Counted from the stretch's first letter, positions 39,835 to 52,193 are shown. The stretch is 56,056 bases of DNA from an uncultured Alcaligenaceae bacterium (GCA_937896225.1 CALBMZ010000090.1:1-56056), one strand, 5' to 3'. Numbers and translations are program-made. Notes: a model not told the origin generated them from the letters alone.

Positions 39835-41331
39835 TTACAGCTTTGAGATGGCTACGTGATCAAGCAACGCTTGAACAGACACGTGCATCACGTCAGTGAA
39901 GGGTTTGGGGTGAATACCCATGTAGAGCACCATAATGGCCATAGCAGCCAAGATAGCAAACTCGCGTGAATTGATATCGGTTAACGCGGCAACACGTTCG
40001 TTGGCAACCGCTCCGAAAATGACGCGTTTGGTCATCCATAATGAGTATGAAGCGCCTAGAACCAATGCCGTGGCAGCCAACAGACCAACCCAGAAATTAA
40101 ATTGAACAGCACCCAAAATCACCATGAACTCACCAACAAAACCACTTGTCGCAGGTAAGCCCGCATTGGCCATTGAGAACAGCACAAAGAACGTAGCATA
40201 GCGTGGCATTTTATTGATAACACCACCGAAGTCAGAGATTTCGTGCGTGTGCATACGGTCATAGAGCACGCCAATACATAAGAACATGGCACCTGATACG
40301 AAGCCGTGCGACACCATTTGAACGATGCCACCTTCAAGGCCTGCCGTATTAAATATAAAGAAACCCAGTGTGACGAAACCCATGTGCGCAATCGATGAGT
40401 AAGCCACAAGCTTTTTCATATCTTTTTGAACTAGCGCCACCAAACCAATATAAATCACAGCAATCAGCGATAAGGTGATCATAAAGCCAGATAAGGCATG
40501 CGCCGCATCAGGTGTAATAGGCAACGAAAACCTTAAGAAGCCATAAGCGCCTAGCTTCAACATGATCGCAGCTAAGACTACTGAACCGCCTGTTGGTGCT
40601 TCTGGGTGAGCATCAGGCAGCCAAGTGTGCACTGGCCACATGGGAACTTTGACTGCAAAAGCGGCCAAAAGAGCCAAGAATATTAATATTTGTGCCTCGT
40701 AACCAATTCGTAATTGGTGCCATGCCAAAATATCAAACGTACCCGATATAGACCACAGATATATAAAGGCAATTAAAGTTAGCAATGAACCTAGCAGGGT
40801 GTATAAGAAAAACTTAAATGCCGCATACACACGGTTAGGACCACCCCAAATACCGATAATCAAATACATCGGTATCAATGTGGCTTCAAAGAAAACGTAA
40901 AACAATAAGCCATCTAAAGCTGAAAACACACCAATCATTAGGCCTGACATGATCAAAAATGCTGCCATGTACTGAGCGACACGATAGGTGATGACTTGCC
41001 ACCCTGCTACCACCACGATGACGGTAATAAAGGCCGTGAGCAAGACAAACCACATTGAAATGCCATCAATGCCTAGGTGGTAGTAAACCGGAAAGGCCGC
41101 TATCCAGAGCACATTTTCAACAAACTGCATGTTAGCTGTGCTGGGGTCAAAGTTGACATACAAGGGAATGGTGACTAAAAACGCCACCACTGCACCGCAC
41201 AGCGCCAACCATCGGGTGAAGTTTGCACGATCATCGCGGCCGACCAACAACAACAGCATACCGAAAAATATAGGCGTAAAAACTGCCAGCGTCAGCCAAG
41301 GAATAGAAGTAGTCGCCATCTCGCCAGCCAT
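39835..41331 (-). CDS. nuoM: NADH-quinone oxidoreductase subunit M
   Basis: NuoM is the middle antiporter-like proton-pumping subunit. It has 498 residues and about 14 helices. The motifs are FFEATLIPMYLIIGIWGG (with the key Glu), KVPMWPVHTWLPDAHPEAP and KKLVAYSSIAHMGFVTLG. The start shares one base with the nuoL stop (TAATG), so translation is probably coupled. An internal Met at residue 5 is an alternative start. Confidence 0.97.
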   Translation of the reverse strand: MAGEMATTSIPWLTLAVFTPIFFGMLLLLVGRDDRANFTRWLALCGAVVAFLVTIPLYVNFDPSTANMQFVENVLWIAAFPVYYHLGIDGISMWFVLLTAFITVIVVVAGWQVITYRVAQYMAAFLIMSGLMIGVFSALDGLLFYVFFEATLIPMYLIIGIWGGPNRVYAAFKFFLYTLLGSLLTLIAFIYLWSISGTFDILAWHQLRIGYEAQILIFLALLAAFAVKVPMWPVHTWLPDAHPEAPTGGSVVLAAIMLKLGAYGFLRFSLPITPDAAHALSGFMITLSLIAVIYIGLVALVQKDMKKLVAYSSIAHMGFVTLGFFIFNTAGLEGGIVQMVSHGFVSGAMFLCIGVLYDRMHTHEISDFGGVINKMPRYATFFVLFSMANAGLPATSGFVGEFMVILGAVQFNFWVGLLAATALVLGASYSLWMTKRVIFGAVANERVAALTDINSREFAILAAMAIMVLYMGIHPKPFTDVMHVSVQALLDHVAISKL

Positions 41332-43337
41332 TATTTGTACACCAGAACAAAGTAAGAAATCATCGCCATCAAACCAATAATCATGGCAAACGCATAGTGG
41401 TATATGTAGCCAGACTGAAGATGACGGGCAACCGTCGCCAACATGCCAACAACTCGAGCTGAACCGTTGACCATTAAGCCATCAATCAAGTCTTCATCGG
41501 CCTTGTGCCATAAACCGCGACCCAAAGCACGGGCTGCTGGGGCAATAACACTCTCGTTAAACCAATCAAAATAAAACTTATGATCGAGCACTACATTAAT
41601 ACCTGACAAGGCCTTTGCAATCGCCACCGGTGCTTTTGGGTTTACCACGTAGCAGTACCAAGCCACGACCCCGCCCGACAAGGCAATGTAGAACGGAACC
41701 GTGACGAAAGCGTGCAGGCCATAGGCTAACCAACCGTGCCATGTCGAAGCAATTTCAGCCATCGCTTTGTGCTCAGGATTAACGTTGTTAAGGGTTTCAA
41801 AAAACTTACCAAACATTAAGGGTTCCGCTACAAACGCACCCAAAACGACAGCTGGAATAGACAGCATGATTAGTGGGAAGGTGACGACCCAAGGCGACTC
41901 GTGAGGCTTGGCATGAGGGTCATGACCGTGTTCATCATGGTGCTGTTGATCAGCCGGCAATTGGTCATAGCGTTCTTTGCCATGAAACACCACAAAGAAC
42001 ACGCGGAAGGTGTAGAGCGCCGTCACAAACGCACCAAGTAGTACGCAATAGTAAGCAAATTGACCACCCCAAATGGTGGTGAAACTAGCTGCTTCGATAA
42101 TATGTTCTTTCGAATAAAACCCAGCTGTAAACGGAAAAGCTGAAAGGGACAAGCCACCGAGCAGAAACGTAATGTAGGTAATGGGCATGTATTTGCGTAC
42201 ACCACCCATGTAGCGAATATCTTGGTTATGGTGCATGCCCATAATGACTGAACCCGCCGCTAAGAACAGCAATGATTTAAAGAAGGCGTGTGTCATCAAG
42301 TGAAAGATGGCGACTGAGAAAGCTGATGAACCTAATGCCACGGTCATATAACCCAACTGCGACAAAGTTGAGTAGGCAATGACACGTTTGATATCGTTTT
42401 GTACAACACCTAAAATACCCAAAAATAGAGCACCAAAGCCACCAATCACTAGCATCAATGACAATGCGGTGTCTGACATTTCGAAAAAGGGTGAAAAACG
42501 CGACACCATGAATATACCGGCCGTAACCATGGTTGCCGCATGAATTAGAGCTGAAATGGGTGTTGGGCCTTCCATGGAGTCAGGCAACCAAGAGTGCAAT
42601 GGCACTTGCGCTGATTTACCCATGGCACCAATGAAGAGACAAATACAAATGACAGTGACCAGCATCCAGTCGGTGCCGGGTAGGTTCAAAGGCTCTAAGG
42701 CATCGGCTTTAGCAAACACTTCGGTGTAATTTAACGTACCTGTGTAGGCAAACAATAGGCCAATACCCAAAACGAAGCCTAAGTCACCCACACGATTAAT
42801 TAAAAACGCTTTCATGTTGGCGAAAATAGCAGTGGGTCTGGTATACCAGAAACCAATGAGTAGATATGAAATGAGGCCTACCGCTTCCCAACCAAAAAAC
42901 AATTGCAACATGTTATTGGCCATTACCAACATCAACATGGCAAAGGTAAACAATGAAATGTAAGCGAAGAAACGCTGATAACCTGGGTCGTCAGACATAT
43001 AACCAATGGTGTAAATATGCACCATCAATGACACAGAAGTCACCACCACCATCATCAATGAGGATAAGGGGTCAATCAGGAAACCAATTTCAAGTTTGAT
43101 ATCGCCGATTAAACCCCAAACGTACCAAGTGCCATTAAAGTAAGCACCATTGACTACATCGTATAAGTTGTAAACCGAACCAGCGGCTGAAATAAACACT
43201 AAGAAAATGGTGATCATGTGCGACGAACGCCGATTCACTTGCCGACCCAGAAAACCGGTGCCAAACAAGCCAGCCGCAATTGCACCCAACAATGGGGCAA
43301 AGGCAATGATCAAATAAAGTGAGGGTACGCTCGACAT
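41331..43337 (-). CDS. nuoL: NADH-quinone oxidoreductase subunit L
   Basis: NuoL is the distal proton-pumping subunit. It has 668 residues, about 16 helices and the long amphipathic C-terminal helix that runs along the membrane arm. Motifs are FFGWEAVGLISYLLIGFWY, GKSAQVPLHSWLPDSMEGP and KRVIAYSTLSQLGYMTVALG. A His/Asp/Glu-rich loop (HHDEHGHDPHAKPHES) lies near residue 470. It is a cytoplasmic or periplasmic loop of variable composition in this family and could bind metal only by chance. Confidence 0.97.
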   Translation of the reverse strand: MSSVPSLYLIIAFAPLLGAIAAGLFGTGFLGRQVNRRSSHMITIFLVFISAAGSVYNLYDVVNGAYFNGTWYVWGLIGDIKLEIGFLIDPLSSLMMVVVTSVSLMVHIYTIGYMSDDPGYQRFFAYISLFTFAMLMLVMANNMLQLFFGWEAVGLISYLLIGFWYTRPTAIFANMKAFLINRVGDLGFVLGIGLLFAYTGTLNYTEVFAKADALEPLNLPGTDWMLVTVICICLFIGAMGKSAQVPLHSWLPDSMEGPTPISALIHAATMVTAGIFMVSRFSPFFEMSDTALSLMLVIGGFGALFLGILGVVQNDIKRVIAYSTLSQLGYMTVALGSSAFSVAIFHLMTHAFFKSLLFLAAGSVIMGMHHNQDIRYMGGVRKYMPITYITFLLGGLSLSAFPFTAGFYSKEHIIEAASFTTIWGGQFAYYCVLLGAFVTALYTFRVFFVVFHGKERYDQLPADQQHHDEHGHDPHAKPHESPWVVTFPLIMLSIPAVVLGAFVAEPLMFGKFFETLNNVNPEHKAMAEIASTWHGWLAYGLHAFVTVPFYIALSGGVVAWYCYVVNPKAPVAIAKALSGINVVLDHKFYFDWFNESVIAPAARALGRGLWHKADEDLIDGLMVNGSARVVGMLATVARHLQSGYIYHYAFAMIIGLMAMISYFVLVYK

Positions 43338-43355
43338 AAGAGGCAGTCTTCCGTT

Positions 43356-43664
43356 TTAGCCCTTAAGGCGGTCAAGTTGATCAACATTGATCGTACTGAG
43401 GTTGCGAAACAGCAATACCAAAATGGCTAAACCAATCGCCGCTTCGGCAGCCGCAACCGTCAAAATAAAGAATACAAAAACCTGGCCAGCTGTATCACCA
43501 AACCATGTAGAAAACGCTACAAAGTTCATGTTGACAGCAAGTAACATGAGCTCAATAGACATCAACAAAACGATGAGGTTACGTCGATTTAGAAACATGC
43601 CAAAAATGCCCATGGCAAATAAAATCGCACCCAACACCAAAAAGTGTGACAGCGTTAAAGTCAT
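43356..43664 (-). CDS. nuoK: NADH-quinone oxidoreductase subunit K
   Basis: This is a 102-residue membrane subunit with three helices and the two conserved membrane Glu residues: [13 protein letters not shown] in helix 2 and [13 protein letters not shown] in helix 3. These belong to the hydrophilic axis that carries the conformational or proton signal. It overlaps nuoJ by 4 bases and precedes nuoL by 18. Confidence 0.97.
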   Translation of the reverse strand: MTLTLSHFLVLGAILFAMGIFGMFLNRRNLIVLLMSIELMLLAVNMNFVAFSTWFGDTAGQVFVFFILTVAAAEAAIGLAILVLLFRNLSTINVDQLDRLKG

Positions 43665-44284
43665 GACGATTCCCCAGGCGATTTAGCAGTTACCGACTCT
43701 TGAGAAGGCATATCGATTAGATGCACGCGATCTTTTGCTTTGACACGTACAGCATCACCCGCACTGGTATGAATGGAGTCTTTACGGTGACGCAAAGTCA
43801 AAGCAATGGCTGCGATCATGCCCACCAGTAATAATGCTGCACCCACCTGCACAGCAAAGGCGTACTGGGTATACATTAACTCACCAATACTGCGTGCATT
43901 GTTGTAGTCATTTGCGATCGGTGCCGCCGGCCCAACGTTACCCCAACCAGACATCAATACAAAAGACATTTCAACGACCAGAACGATACCCACGAATAAA
44001 CCTAACGGTAAGTAAGTTCTTAAGCCGTCACGCATCGTTTCGTTTTTAATGTCAATCATCATGACAACAAACAAGAACAACACCATGACGGCGCCCACAT
44101 AGACAAGCACCAACAATAAGCCTAAAAATTCAGCCCCCATCATGACCCACAGCATGGCCGCATTGGCAAAAGCTAAAATTAAGTGCAGAACGGCTGTGAC
44201 GGGACTTTTAGCCGTGATGACACGAAAAGCCGCATACACCAGCACAGAAGCAAGAATGTAAAAAAGAATAGTAGTGAAATTCAT
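43661..44284 (-). CDS. nuoJ: NADH-quinone oxidoreductase subunit J
   Basis: The 207-residue protein has five membrane helices in the first 170 residues, including [21 protein letters not shown] with the pi-bulge region of helix 3. A polar tail rich in Lys, Ser and Glu follows. NuoJ sits between the quinone site and the pumps. It overlaps nuoK and lies 21 bases after nuoI. Confidence 0.95.
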   Translation of the reverse strand: MNFTTILFYILASVLVYAAFRVITAKSPVTAVLHLILAFANAAMLWVMMGAEFLGLLLVLVYVGAVMVLFLFVVMMIDIKNETMRDGLRTYLPLGLFVGIVLVVEMSFVLMSGWGNVGPAAPIANDYNNARSIGELMYTQYAFAVQVGAALLLVGMIAAIALTLRHRKDSIHTSAGDAVRVKAKDRVHLIDMPSQESVTAKSPGESS

Positions 44285-44305
44285 AAATAGTCTGTCGCCT
44301 GTCGT

Positions 44306-44794
44306 TTAACGATAAGGCGCGTCAATCGCGCGGTTACGTGCAATATCGGCTTCGTAATGATCGCCCACAGCTAGTAGCATATCTTTGGTGAAATACAGGT
44401 CACCCCGTTTTTCACCATGGTACTCGTGAATGCCGGTTTCAACGATTGAGTCTACCGGGCAACTTTCTTCACAAAAACCACAGAAAATACATTTGGTTAA
44501 ATCTATGTCGTAGCGAGTTGTTCGACGGCTACCATCTTCGCGCTGTTCTGACTCAATACTGATGGCCATGGCAGGGCAAACTGCTTCGCAGAGTTTGCAG
44601 GCAATACAACGTTCTTCGCCGTTTGGGTAACGGCGTAAAGCGTGCAACCCTCTAAAACGAGGCGACATAGGAGTTTTTTCATGCGGATAACGCAACGTCA
44701 TTTTGCGCTTGAAAAAATACTTACCTGTGAGCTTCATACCCTTGAGCATTTCTAAGAGCATTAAACTACCGAAAAAATCTTTGATTGCTTCCAT
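44306..44794 (-). CDS. nuoI: NADH-quinone oxidoreductase subunit I
   Basis: The 162-residue protein carries two [4Fe-4S] clusters, N6a and N6b. The ligands are visible as [16 protein letters not shown] and [16 protein letters not shown]. It has a short amphipathic N-terminus that docks on the membrane arm. Electrons pass from NuoG through NuoI to NuoB. Length is normal. Confidence 0.97.
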   Translation of the reverse strand: MEAIKDFFGSLMLLEMLKGMKLTGKYFFKRKMTLRYPHEKTPMSPRFRGLHALRRYPNGEERCIACKLCEAVCPAMAISIESEQREDGSRRTTRYDIDLTKCIFCGFCEESCPVDSIVETGIHEYHGEKRGDLYFTKDMLLAVGDHYEADIARNRAIDAPYR

Positions 44795-44822
44795 AACTTA
44801 CCTTTTAAGCTCGACAGACTGC

Positions 44823-45896
44823 TTAATTCCAAATATTCCAAGGGGTTTGCATCCAGATGGCTACCACCACAAACCACACGCCAGTTAGAGGAATAAAAAT
44901 CTTCCAACCTAATCGCATAATTTGATCGTAACGGTAGCGTGGGAATGAAGCACGGAACCAGATGAACAGCGACACCACAACAAATGTTTTCAAGCCTAAC
45001 CAAATCCAACCCGGAATCCAGTTCAAAATCGCAATATCAACTGGTGAAGCCCAGCCGCCCAAAAACATAATGGCAGCCATGCATGATAATAAAATCATGT
45101 TGGCGTATTCGCCTAAGAAAAACAACGCGAAAGCCATACCCGAATATTCGACCATGTGACCCGCCACAATTTCTGACTCGCCTTCGACAACGTCAAAAGG
45201 GTGACGGTTGGTTTCAGCCACCGCAGAAATGACATAAATGACAAATAAAGGAAGCAAAGGCAACCAGTTCCATGACAGGAATGTCAAACCTATATCAGCA
45301 AAGAAGCCGCGATTTTGGACGTTCACAATTTCAGACATGTTGAAACTGCTTGAAACCAATAAGACAGTAATGAGTACAAAACTAATCGCCAACTCGTAAG
45401 AAATCATTTGCGCTGAAGCACGCATGGCAGCTAAAAACGCGTACTTCGAGTTTGAAGCCCAACCCGCTACAATGACGCCATATACCCCAATTGATGTAAT
45501 GGCCATGATGTAGAGCAAGCCAGCATTGACATCGGCTAACACCATTTCAGGCCCAAAAGGGATGACAGCCCAAGCCGCTAAAGCCGGCATTAAAGTCACG
45601 ACAGGTGCCAATATAAACAAGACTTTATTGGCCTGGCTGGGTACGATAACTTCTTTAGTTAAGAGTTTTAGTACGTCAGCAAAAGGTTGCAACAAACCTT
45701 TAAAACCTACCCGGTTAGGACCTAAACGAATGTGCATAGCACCAATCATTTTACGTTCCCAATAAGTCAAATAAGCCACGCAAAGAATAATCGGTACGGC
45801 AATAACAATAATTTTGACTAAAGTCCAGAGAACAAGCCAAGGGGTTGCACCAATTAAGCCAACGCCATAGCTTTCAAGCACGTTTAACCATTCCAT
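44823..45896 (-). CDS. nuoH: NADH-quinone oxidoreductase subunit H
   Basis: NuoH (357 residues, eight or nine helices) forms much of the quinone chamber. The markers are [32 protein letters not shown], and the charged loop [20 protein letters not shown], with the Glu residues next to the quinone path. It starts 2 bases before the nuoG stop region and precedes nuoI by 28 bases. Confidence 0.97.
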   Translation of the reverse strand: MEWLNVLESYGVGLIGATPWLVLWTLVKIIVIAVPIILCVAYLTYWERKMIGAMHIRLGPNRVGFKGLLQPFADVLKLLTKEVIVPSQANKVLFILAPVVTLMPALAAWAVIPFGPEMVLADVNAGLLYIMAITSIGVYGVIVAGWASNSKYAFLAAMRASAQMISYELAISFVLITVLLVSSSFNMSEIVNVQNRGFFADIGLTFLSWNWLPLLPLFVIYVISAVAETNRHPFDVVEGESEIVAGHMVEYSGMAFALFFLGEYANMILLSCMAAIMFLGGWASPVDIAILNWIPGWIWLGLKTFVVVSLFIWFRASFPRYRYDQIMRLGWKIFIPLTGVWFVVVAIWMQTPWNIWN

Positions 45897-45898
45897 AT

Positions 45899-48244
45899 TT
45901 AAGCGCGCTCCAGATGTAAGGGGTTAGAAGACAAGCCCAAAACAGACGTTGATTCAAACCCTGAAGCCACCCGTATGGCCCATTGAGGCAGTGTTTGATC
46001 TGCTTCAACGGTAGTCAACCACTCACCCGTTACCGTTTTAACTTTTACCGCATCGCCCACATTTAAGCCAAGTGCTTTAAGAGTTTCTGCATGCACTTGA
46101 GCCACAGGCTGTCGCGACGCCTGGGTAGCTTGAAGAGGCTCTGAACGCCGCACCACCGCATCTGAACGATAAATAGGTAAGTCAGCCACGCGTTCTAGGG
46201 TATGCGCAGTTGACTCTGCTTGCGGCGGCAAAATGGTCGTGTCGAGCGAACCCTTAATGGCGTTTGACAATCGATCTTGAAAGCTGCTCGCCACAATGGT
46301 GTCACGCACGGCCTCAGATGACTCTTCGTCAAAACCGGGCATATTTAGTAAATTACCTAACACCCGCAAAACCTTCCAACCTGGGCGGCTTTGCGCAAAA
46401 CCCGGAACAGTGCCTTTAAAACTTTGTACGCTACCCTGCGCGTTCACAAAGGTACCCGATGTTTCCGTGAAGGGAGCAATCGGTAACATCACACGCGCCC
46501 AATCTCGAGCCGCTGACATATAAGGCGTTAAGGCAACCGTAAACTGAGCGGCTTTTAAGGTGTCTACTGCTGACTGGCCAACCGCTGAATCAAGTGCAGG
46601 TTCAGCATGCAAAACAATGTAAGCCGACAAGGGGGCAGACAGCATTTGATGTGCTGTTTGTCCATTACCATTGGGCACAGCACCTGCCAAGTAAGCACCA
46701 ACAGTATTGGCACCCGCTGTTAAAAAGCCTAATGTGCCTTGGGTATGCTCAGCTAACCACTGCGCATACAAAGCTAGAAGACTCGCATCACCTGCTTGAA
46801 CCGCACCATTGCCGAGCAAGATAGCAACATGCTCACCGCTGGCTAAACTTTGAGCAATGCTGGCGGCTTCTACTGAGGCTGAAATGCCAGCTAGACCAGC
46901 CGGTATGGCCAACGATTTAATGGCTGCTAAAGCAACGATTACCTGCGCCAACGCATCAGCTTGCATTGAAGGACGTACCGTCATGCGAGCTTTGATGGGC
47001 AATAACATGTCTTGTGCCATGACATCAATGCTGCACACTTGGGTGCCATGCTTGGCTGCTTGACGTAAACGTTGAGTTATTAAAGGATGATCTTGACGCA
47101 TAAACGCGCCAACTAGCAACACGCGATCACGCGTTTCAATGTCGGCAATGGGCATACCTAACCAGGGCACACCGGTTAATGCATCGCTTAAACCGTTATC
47201 AGTTTGACGCAAACGGGCATCAATGTTTTCTGAACCTAAACCACGCATTAAACGTGACAAAAGCGTCATTTCTTCGAGGGTGGCATATTCAGTGCTTAGC
47301 GCACCAATTTGAGCGGCACCTGAGGACTCTTTTACACTTAACAAACCTTGTGCAACCGCCTGTAACGCATCGGACCAGTTTGACTCGCGCCAAACGCCAT
47401 CGTCACCTTTAATCATAGGTGCCGTCAAACGGTCAGTTTGCAGGCCTTCGTAAGCAAAACGGTCGCGGTCAGATATCCAGCACTCGTTGATTGCTTCATT
47501 TTCAAATGGGACAACACGCAAGACTTGATCGTCTTTCACTTGCACAACCAAGTTTGTACCCAAACTGTCGTGCATAGAAACGGTGCGACGACGTGCGAGT
47601 TCCCATGTACGGGCATTATAGCGAAATGGCTTCGAAGTTAAGGCACCAACTGGGCAAATATCGATCATATTGCCTGACAACTCAGACTCAACCGCATGAC
47701 CTACAAAAGATGTAATTTCTGAATGTTCGCCCCGACCAATCATGCCCAATTCCATGACGCCAGCAATTTCTTGCCCAAAGCGTACGCAACGGGTGCAGTG
47801 AATACAGCGTGACATTTCTTGAGCAGAAACCAAAGGCCCAATGTTTTTATGAAACACCACACGCTTGTCTTCTTGGTAGCGTGAAGTTGAACCACCATAA
47901 CCAACAGCTAAGTCTTGTAACTGGCATTCACCACCCTGATCGCAAATGGGGCAGTCAAGGGGGTGATTGATCAACAAAAATTCCATCACACTTTTTTGTG
48001 CGGCAATGGCACGCTCAGAACAGGTATGAACAATCATGCCGTTGGTAGCAGGCGTCGCACATGCTGGCAAAGCTTTGGGAGCTTTTTCAACTTCGACTAA
48101 GCACATGCGGCAGTTGGCCGCAATAGAAAGTTTCTTGTGATAACAAAAATGTGGCACGTAAACACCAATTTTTTGTGCGGCATGCATGACCATGCTGCCT
48201 TCGGGCACTTCTACGTTCTTGCCATCAATGGTAAGTTCAACCAT
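45899..48244 (-). CDS. nuoG: NADH-quinone oxidoreductase subunit G
   Basis: This is a 781-residue iron-sulfur subunit of the peripheral arm. The N-terminal 2Fe-2S domain has Cys in [18 protein letters not shown] and PACATP. The His/Cys cluster is [18 protein letters not shown], and the 4Fe-4S site is [13 protein letters not shown] with DICPVGAL. A molybdopterin-oxidoreductase-like part without a visible N7 cysteine set follows. The C-terminal half is variable, as is usual. It is adjacent to nuoF and nuoH with short gaps. Confidence 0.96.
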   Translation of the reverse strand: MVELTIDGKNVEVPEGSMVMHAAQKIGVYVPHFCYHKKLSIAANCRMCLVEVEKAPKALPACATPATNGMIVHTCSERAIAAQKSVMEFLLINHPLDCPICDQGGECQLQDLAVGYGGSTSRYQEDKRVVFHKNIGPLVSAQEMSRCIHCTRCVRFGQEIAGVMELGMIGRGEHSEITSFVGHAVESELSGNMIDICPVGALTSKPFRYNARTWELARRRTVSMHDSLGTNLVVQVKDDQVLRVVPFENEAINECWISDRDRFAYEGLQTDRLTAPMIKGDDGVWRESNWSDALQAVAQGLLSVKESSGAAQIGALSTEYATLEEMTLLSRLMRGLGSENIDARLRQTDNGLSDALTGVPWLGMPIADIETRDRVLLVGAFMRQDHPLITQRLRQAAKHGTQVCSIDVMAQDMLLPIKARMTVRPSMQADALAQVIVALAAIKSLAIPAGLAGISASVEAASIAQSLASGEHVAILLGNGAVQAGDASLLALYAQWLAEHTQGTLGFLTAGANTVGAYLAGAVPNGNGQTAHQMLSAPLSAYIVLHAEPALDSAVGQSAVDTLKAAQFTVALTPYMSAARDWARVMLPIAPFTETSGTFVNAQGSVQSFKGTVPGFAQSRPGWKVLRVLGNLLNMPGFDEESSEAVRDTIVASSFQDRLSNAIKGSLDTTILPPQAESTAHTLERVADLPIYRSDAVVRRSEPLQATQASRQPVAQVHAETLKALGLNVGDAVKVKTVTGEWLTTVEADQTLPQWAIRVASGFESTSVLGLSSNPLHLERA

Positions 48245-48256
48245 GTTGCATCCAGA

Positions 48257-49621
48257 TCAAATGTAAGGTGCCACAACACATCGTTTGTTTTCGATGTGAA
48301 AGGCGAATTCGTCGCGATAGTGCTTTAAAAAACCGCGCACAGGCATAGCAGCGGCATCACCTAAGGCGCAAATGGTGCGGCCCATAATGTTACCTGCTAC
48401 CGAGTCAAGCAAATCTAAATCGTCAGGGCGACCTTGGCCGTGCTCTATGCGGTTCACCATACGATAAAGCCAACCTGTGCCTTCGCGGCAAGGTGTGCAT
48501 TGACCGCAACTTTCTTCATAATAAAAATAAGATAAGCGTAATAAAGATTTGACCATACAACGGGTGTCGTCCATAACAATCACGGCACCTGAACCCAGCA
48601 TGGAACCAGCTTTTGCAATGGAGTCGTAATCCATTGTGGTGTCGAGCATCATGTCGCCTGGTACCACTGGGGCACTTGAGCCACCCGGAATCACCGCTTT
48701 GAGCTTACGGCCACCGCGCATGCCACCCGCCAACTCTAAAAGCGTTGAGAAAGGTGTACCGAGTGGAATCTCATAATTACCGGGGCGCTCTACATCACCC
48801 GATATAGAAAATAATTTCGTACCACCATTGTTTGGAATACCTGCGGCCAAATAAGCGGGGCCACCATTTAGAATGATCCATGGGGCGGCGGCAAACGTCT
48901 CAGTGTTGTTAACGGTAGTGGGTTTGCCGTATACACCGAAGCTTGCCGGAAATGGCGGCTTGAAACGGGGTTGACCCTTTTTACCTTCAAGTGACTCAAG
49001 CAGTGCCGTTTCTTCTCCGCATATATACGCGCCATAACCGTGCGCGGCGTGGAGTTGAAAATTGAACCCTGAGCCTAAAATATTGTCACCCAAGAAACCC
49101 GCTTCGCGCGCTTCTTTTAGCGCTTCTTCAAAGCGTTCATACACTTCAAAGATTTCACCATGAATGTAGTTGTAACCCACAGAGATACCCATGGCATATG
49201 CGGCAATGGCCATACCTTCGATGACGCTGTGGGGGTTAAAGCGCAGGATGTCACGGTCTTTAAACGTACCGGGTTCACCCTCGTCAGAGTTGCACACTAA
49301 ATACTTTTGGCCTGGAAAAGTGCGCGGCATAAATGACCACTTTAAACCTGTCGGAAAACCTGCACCACCACGACCTCGTAAGCCCGATGCTTTCATTTCA
49401 GCGATAACGTCTTCTGGCTTCATACCAGACAACATTTTTTTCAATGCATCGTAGCCACCGCGTTTAACGTAATCGGCTAAACGCCAATTCTTGCCATCAA
49501 TACCCGCCATAATTTGGGGGTTAATGTGGCGACCATGCAGAGACATGGATGCAGAGGCATCATCGTTGGGTATGGCAATTAAGCCTTCGGAATATTTTTC
49601 AAGCACTGACTGTACGGTCAT
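48257..49621 (-). CDS. nuoF: NADH-quinone oxidoreductase subunit F
   Basis: NuoF binds NADH and FMN and starts electron flow. The 454-residue protein shows the FMN/NADH site ([30 protein letters not shown]) and the N3 cluster ([11 protein letters not shown] plus a later Cys in [10 protein letters not shown]). It has about 25 residues before the usual [10 protein letters not shown]-like start. That Met (residue 26) is an alternative start, though the upstream ATG follows a G-rich ribosome-binding stretch just after nuoE. Confidence 0.95.
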   Translation of the reverse strand: MTVQSVLEKYSEGLIAIPNDDASASMSLHGRHINPQIMAGIDGKNWRLADYVKRGGYDALKKMLSGMKPEDVIAEMKASGLRGRGGAGFPTGLKWSFMPRTFPGQKYLVCNSDEGEPGTFKDRDILRFNPHSVIEGMAIAAYAMGISVGYNYIHGEIFEVYERFEEALKEAREAGFLGDNILGSGFNFQLHAAHGYGAYICGEETALLESLEGKKGQPRFKPPFPASFGVYGKPTTVNNTETFAAAPWIILNGGPAYLAAGIPNNGGTKLFSISGDVERPGNYEIPLGTPFSTLLELAGGMRGGRKLKAVIPGGSSAPVVPGDMMLDTTMDYDSIAKAGSMLGSGAVIVMDDTRCMVKSLLRLSYFYYEESCGQCTPCREGTGWLYRMVNRIEHGQGRPDDLDLLDSVAGNIMGRTICALGDAAAMPVRGFLKHYRDEFAFHIENKRCVVAPYI

Positions 49622-49623
49622 GG

Positions 49624-50202
49624 TTAAGCCCCCTTACTTGAATGAGCTGAGTTTTTTGGACCTTCAACTGTGCTGGCATGTGATGCTGCAGCCGTTGCAT
49701 CAGCGGCTTGCTCTTGCGTTGCAGCTTCTTTTAACTCAGCAAGCATGCCATCAATACGATCAGTAGACATACGTATGCACATATGCTTATTATTTACCAA
49801 CAAAACGGGTGAGTCACCACAGGCACCCATACACTCACCTTCAATTAAAGTAAACATGCCATCAGGGGTGGTTTCGCGAAAAGAAATGCCAAGCTTTTTT
49901 TGAACGTAAGCAGCAGTTGCATCACCGTAAGTCAAGGCACACGGTAAGTTGGTGCAAACGGTAATTTTAAATTTACCAACCGGTTTGACATCAAACATGT
50001 TGTAAAAAGTGGCAACTTCTTGCACCCCAATAGGCGGTTGACCTAAATACTGCGCAATATCTTGAATAACTTCAGGCGAAACCCAACCTTTTTCGTCTTG
50101 TGCAATAGCTAAAGCAGCAATCAAAGCTGATTGCTTTTGATCAGCCGGGTATTTGGTTAACTCGGCGTCAATCTTTGAGTAAGCGTCTTGTGATAGCAGC
50201 AT
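49624..50202 (-). CDS. nuoE: NADH-quinone oxidoreductase subunit E
   Basis: This 2Fe-2S subunit (cluster N1a) has 192 residues with ligands in [12 protein letters not shown] and [12 protein letters not shown] and the thioredoxin-like fold start [20 protein letters not shown] tail of about 40 residues rich in Ala, Thr and Ser extends past the conserved end and is probably disordered. I use the ATG at 50202. A TTG three codons upstream (50211) is possible. Confidence 0.94.
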   Translation of the reverse strand: MLLSQDAYSKIDAELTKYPADQKQSALIAALAIAQDEKGWVSPEVIQDIAQYLGQPPIGVQEVATFYNMFDVKPVGKFKITVCTNLPCALTYGDATAAYVQKKLGISFRETTPDGMFTLIEGECMGACGDSPVLLVNNKHMCIRMSTDRIDGMLAELKEAATQEQAADATAAASHASTVEGPKNSAHSSKGA

Positions 50203-50241
50203 AGTTTTCAATCTGTTTCAGTTTTAACCGGGGCTCAAGCC

Positions 50242-51498
50242 CTAGCGGTCGATTTCGCCAAACACAATGTCTTGTGTACCAATAATTGTGACGGCGTCAG
50301 CAATCATGTGGCCACGACACATTTCGTCAAGCGCTTGTAAATGCGCAAAGCCCGGCGCACGAATTTTTAAACGGTAAGGTTTGTTGGCACCGTCTGACAC
50401 GATGTAAATACCAAACTCACCCTTAGGGTGTTCGATGGCGCTATAGGCTTGGCCAGGCGGTACGTGAAAGCCTTCGGTGAAGAGTTTAAAATGATGAATC
50501 AGCTCTTCCATATTGGTTTTCATGCCAGTACGCTTGGGTGGAGACACCTTATGGTTGTCAATCATGACGGGGCCAGGGTTGTTACGCAGCCACTCAACAC
50601 ATTGACGAATGATACGGTTACTTTCACGCATTTCAGCCACACGAACCAAGTAACGATCGTAAGAATCACCGTTTACACCGACCGGTATATTAAACTGCAT
50701 GCGGTCGTAGACTTCGTAGGGTTCAGTTTTACGAAGATCCCAGGCGACACCTGAGCCACGCAACATCGGGCCCGTAAAACCTAAAGCTTTGGCGCGCTCG
50801 GGGCTGACCACACCAATACCCACTAAGCGTTGTTTCCAAATACGGTTATCAGTCAATAGTGTTTCGTATTCGTCAACACATTTTGGAAAACGATTGGTAA
50901 AGTCTTCAATGAAGTCGAGCAAAGAACCCGAACGGGCGTCGTTCATGGCTTTAACTTCTTTAGCGGGGCGATAATCGCTGCTTTTGCCATATTGCGCCAT
51001 GTTGTCAGGTAGGTCACGATAAACCCCACCTGGGCGGTAGTAGGCCGCGTGCATGCGGGCACCTGATACCGCTTCGTAACAGTCCATTAAATCTTCGCGT
51101 TCACGAAAAGCGTACAAGAAAACAGCCATGGCACCGACATCAAGTGCGTGTGAACCCAACGACATCAAGTGATTCAGCACGCGCGTGATTTCGTCAAACA
51201 TCACGCGAATGTATTGGGCACGAATAGGGGGTGTGACACCAATGAGCTTTTCAATCGCCATCACATAAGCGTGCTCGTTACACATCATCGACACGTAATC
51301 GAGACGGTCCATGTATGGCAAGGCTTGCAGGTAGGTGCGTTGCTCGGCTAACTTTTCAGTGGCACGGTGCAGCAAACCAATATGGGGGTCAGCACGCTGA
51401 ATGACCTCACCATCAAGCTCAAGCACGAGGCGCAATACGCCATGCGCAGCGGGGTGTTGCGGGCCAAAGTTGAGGGTATAGTTTTTAATTTCAGCCAT
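50242..51498 (-). CDS. nuoD: NADH-quinone oxidoreductase subunit D
   Basis: This 418-residue subunit forms the quinone pocket with NuoB. It has [52 protein letters not shown], and a C-terminus [19 protein letters not shown], all typical of the 49-kDa family, including the His and Tyr at the quinone site. It begins 2 bases after nuoC. Confidence 0.97.
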   Translation of the reverse strand: MAEIKNYTLNFGPQHPAAHGVLRLVLELDGEVIQRADPHIGLLHRATEKLAEQRTYLQALPYMDRLDYVSMMCNEHAYVMAIEKLIGVTPPIRAQYIRVMFDEITRVLNHLMSLGSHALDVGAMAVFLYAFREREDLMDCYEAVSGARMHAAYYRPGGVYRDLPDNMAQYGKSSDYRPAKEVKAMNDARSGSLLDFIEDFTNRFPKCVDEYETLLTDNRIWKQRLVGIGVVSPERAKALGFTGPMLRGSGVAWDLRKTEPYEVYDRMQFNIPVGVNGDSYDRYLVRVAEMRESNRIIRQCVEWLRNNPGPVMIDNHKVSPPKRTGMKTNMEELIHHFKLFTEGFHVPPGQAYSAIEHPKGEFGIYIVSDGANKPYRLKIRAPGFAHLQALDEMCRGHMIADAVTIIGTQDIVFGEIDR

Positions 51499-51500
51499 GG

Positions 51501-52115
51501 TTAGCGCCCTATTCCGTATTCATCTTCGCGTATTACGCGGGGAATAACTTCTCTTGGGTCGATGGTGACAGGTTGGTACACCACACGACCTTGTTCGGGG
51601 TCGTAACGCATTTCGACCGTGCCATAGACTGGAAAATCTTTACGGAAAGGATGACCAATAAAGCCATAGTCAGTCAAAATACGACGTAAGTCTGGATGAC
51701 CTTCAAAAACAATACCAAACAAATCGAAGGCTTCTCGTTCATACCAGTTCACACTGGGCCACACATCAATTAAAGAGCCAATAACAGGAAACTCATTGTC
51801 AGCGACCCAAGCCACAACACGCAAGCGCCAGTTGTGCGTTAAAGACAATAAGTGCAACACCACAGCGTAACGCTGGGTAGACAAGGGTTCAGGTTCAATC
51901 TGAGCTTCTTTACCGATGCCGTAAGTTAAGTAATCAACGCCACATAAATCAACCGCTGTTTCAAACTTTAAAGTCTTATCATCACGCAAATGCTCACACA
52001 CATTTTGCCACTGGTCGGCAGCAACCGTAAGGGTGAGTTCGTCAAACGCCAGTTCAATGGCGGCTTCACCGTATTGTGCAATGAGTACTTGGTGCAGGTT
52101 ATCGAGCCTTGACAT
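51501..52115 (-). CDS. nuoC: NADH-quinone oxidoreductase subunit C
   Basis: This 204-residue 30-kDa-type subunit has signature [22 protein letters not shown] followed by [17 protein letters not shown] and the closing RVVYQPV. It is a separate gene, not fused to nuoD as in E. coli. It binds no cofactor and stabilises NuoD and NuoB. The gap to nuoB upstream (109 bases) is the longest between the nuo genes and contains a small tandem repeat. Confidence 0.96.
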   Translation of the reverse strand: MSRLDNLHQVLIAQYGEAAIELAFDELTLTVAADQWQNVCEHLRDDKTLKFETAVDLCGVDYLTYGIGKEAQIEPEPLSTQRYAVVLHLLSLTHNWRLRVVAWVADNEFPVIGSLIDVWPSVNWYEREAFDLFGIVFEGHPDLRRILTDYGFIGHPFRKDFPVYGTVEMRYDPEQGRVVYQPVTIDPREVIPRVIREDEYGIGR

Positions 52116-52167
52116 ATTTAGAGCCTAGTTTGTTCTGCGTGGTTATTTGGTTAAATTTTGTACGTTA

Positions 52168-52193
52168 ATCTTGCGTGTATATCTTGCGTGTCA
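52168..52193. repeat. tandem 13-bp repeat between nuoB and nuoC
   Basis: ATCTTGCGTGTAT (52168-52180) is followed at once by ATCTTGCGTGTCA (52181-52193), 11 of 13 identical. It lies in the 109-bp nuoB-nuoC gap, where neighbouring nuo gaps are mostly under 30 bases. No promoter or terminator was recognised. Confidence 0.7.

Noticed and set aside
41860-41945. His/Asp/Glu-rich loop in NuoL as a metal-binding site
   Set aside because: Variable charged loops are common in NuoL and there is no defined motif.
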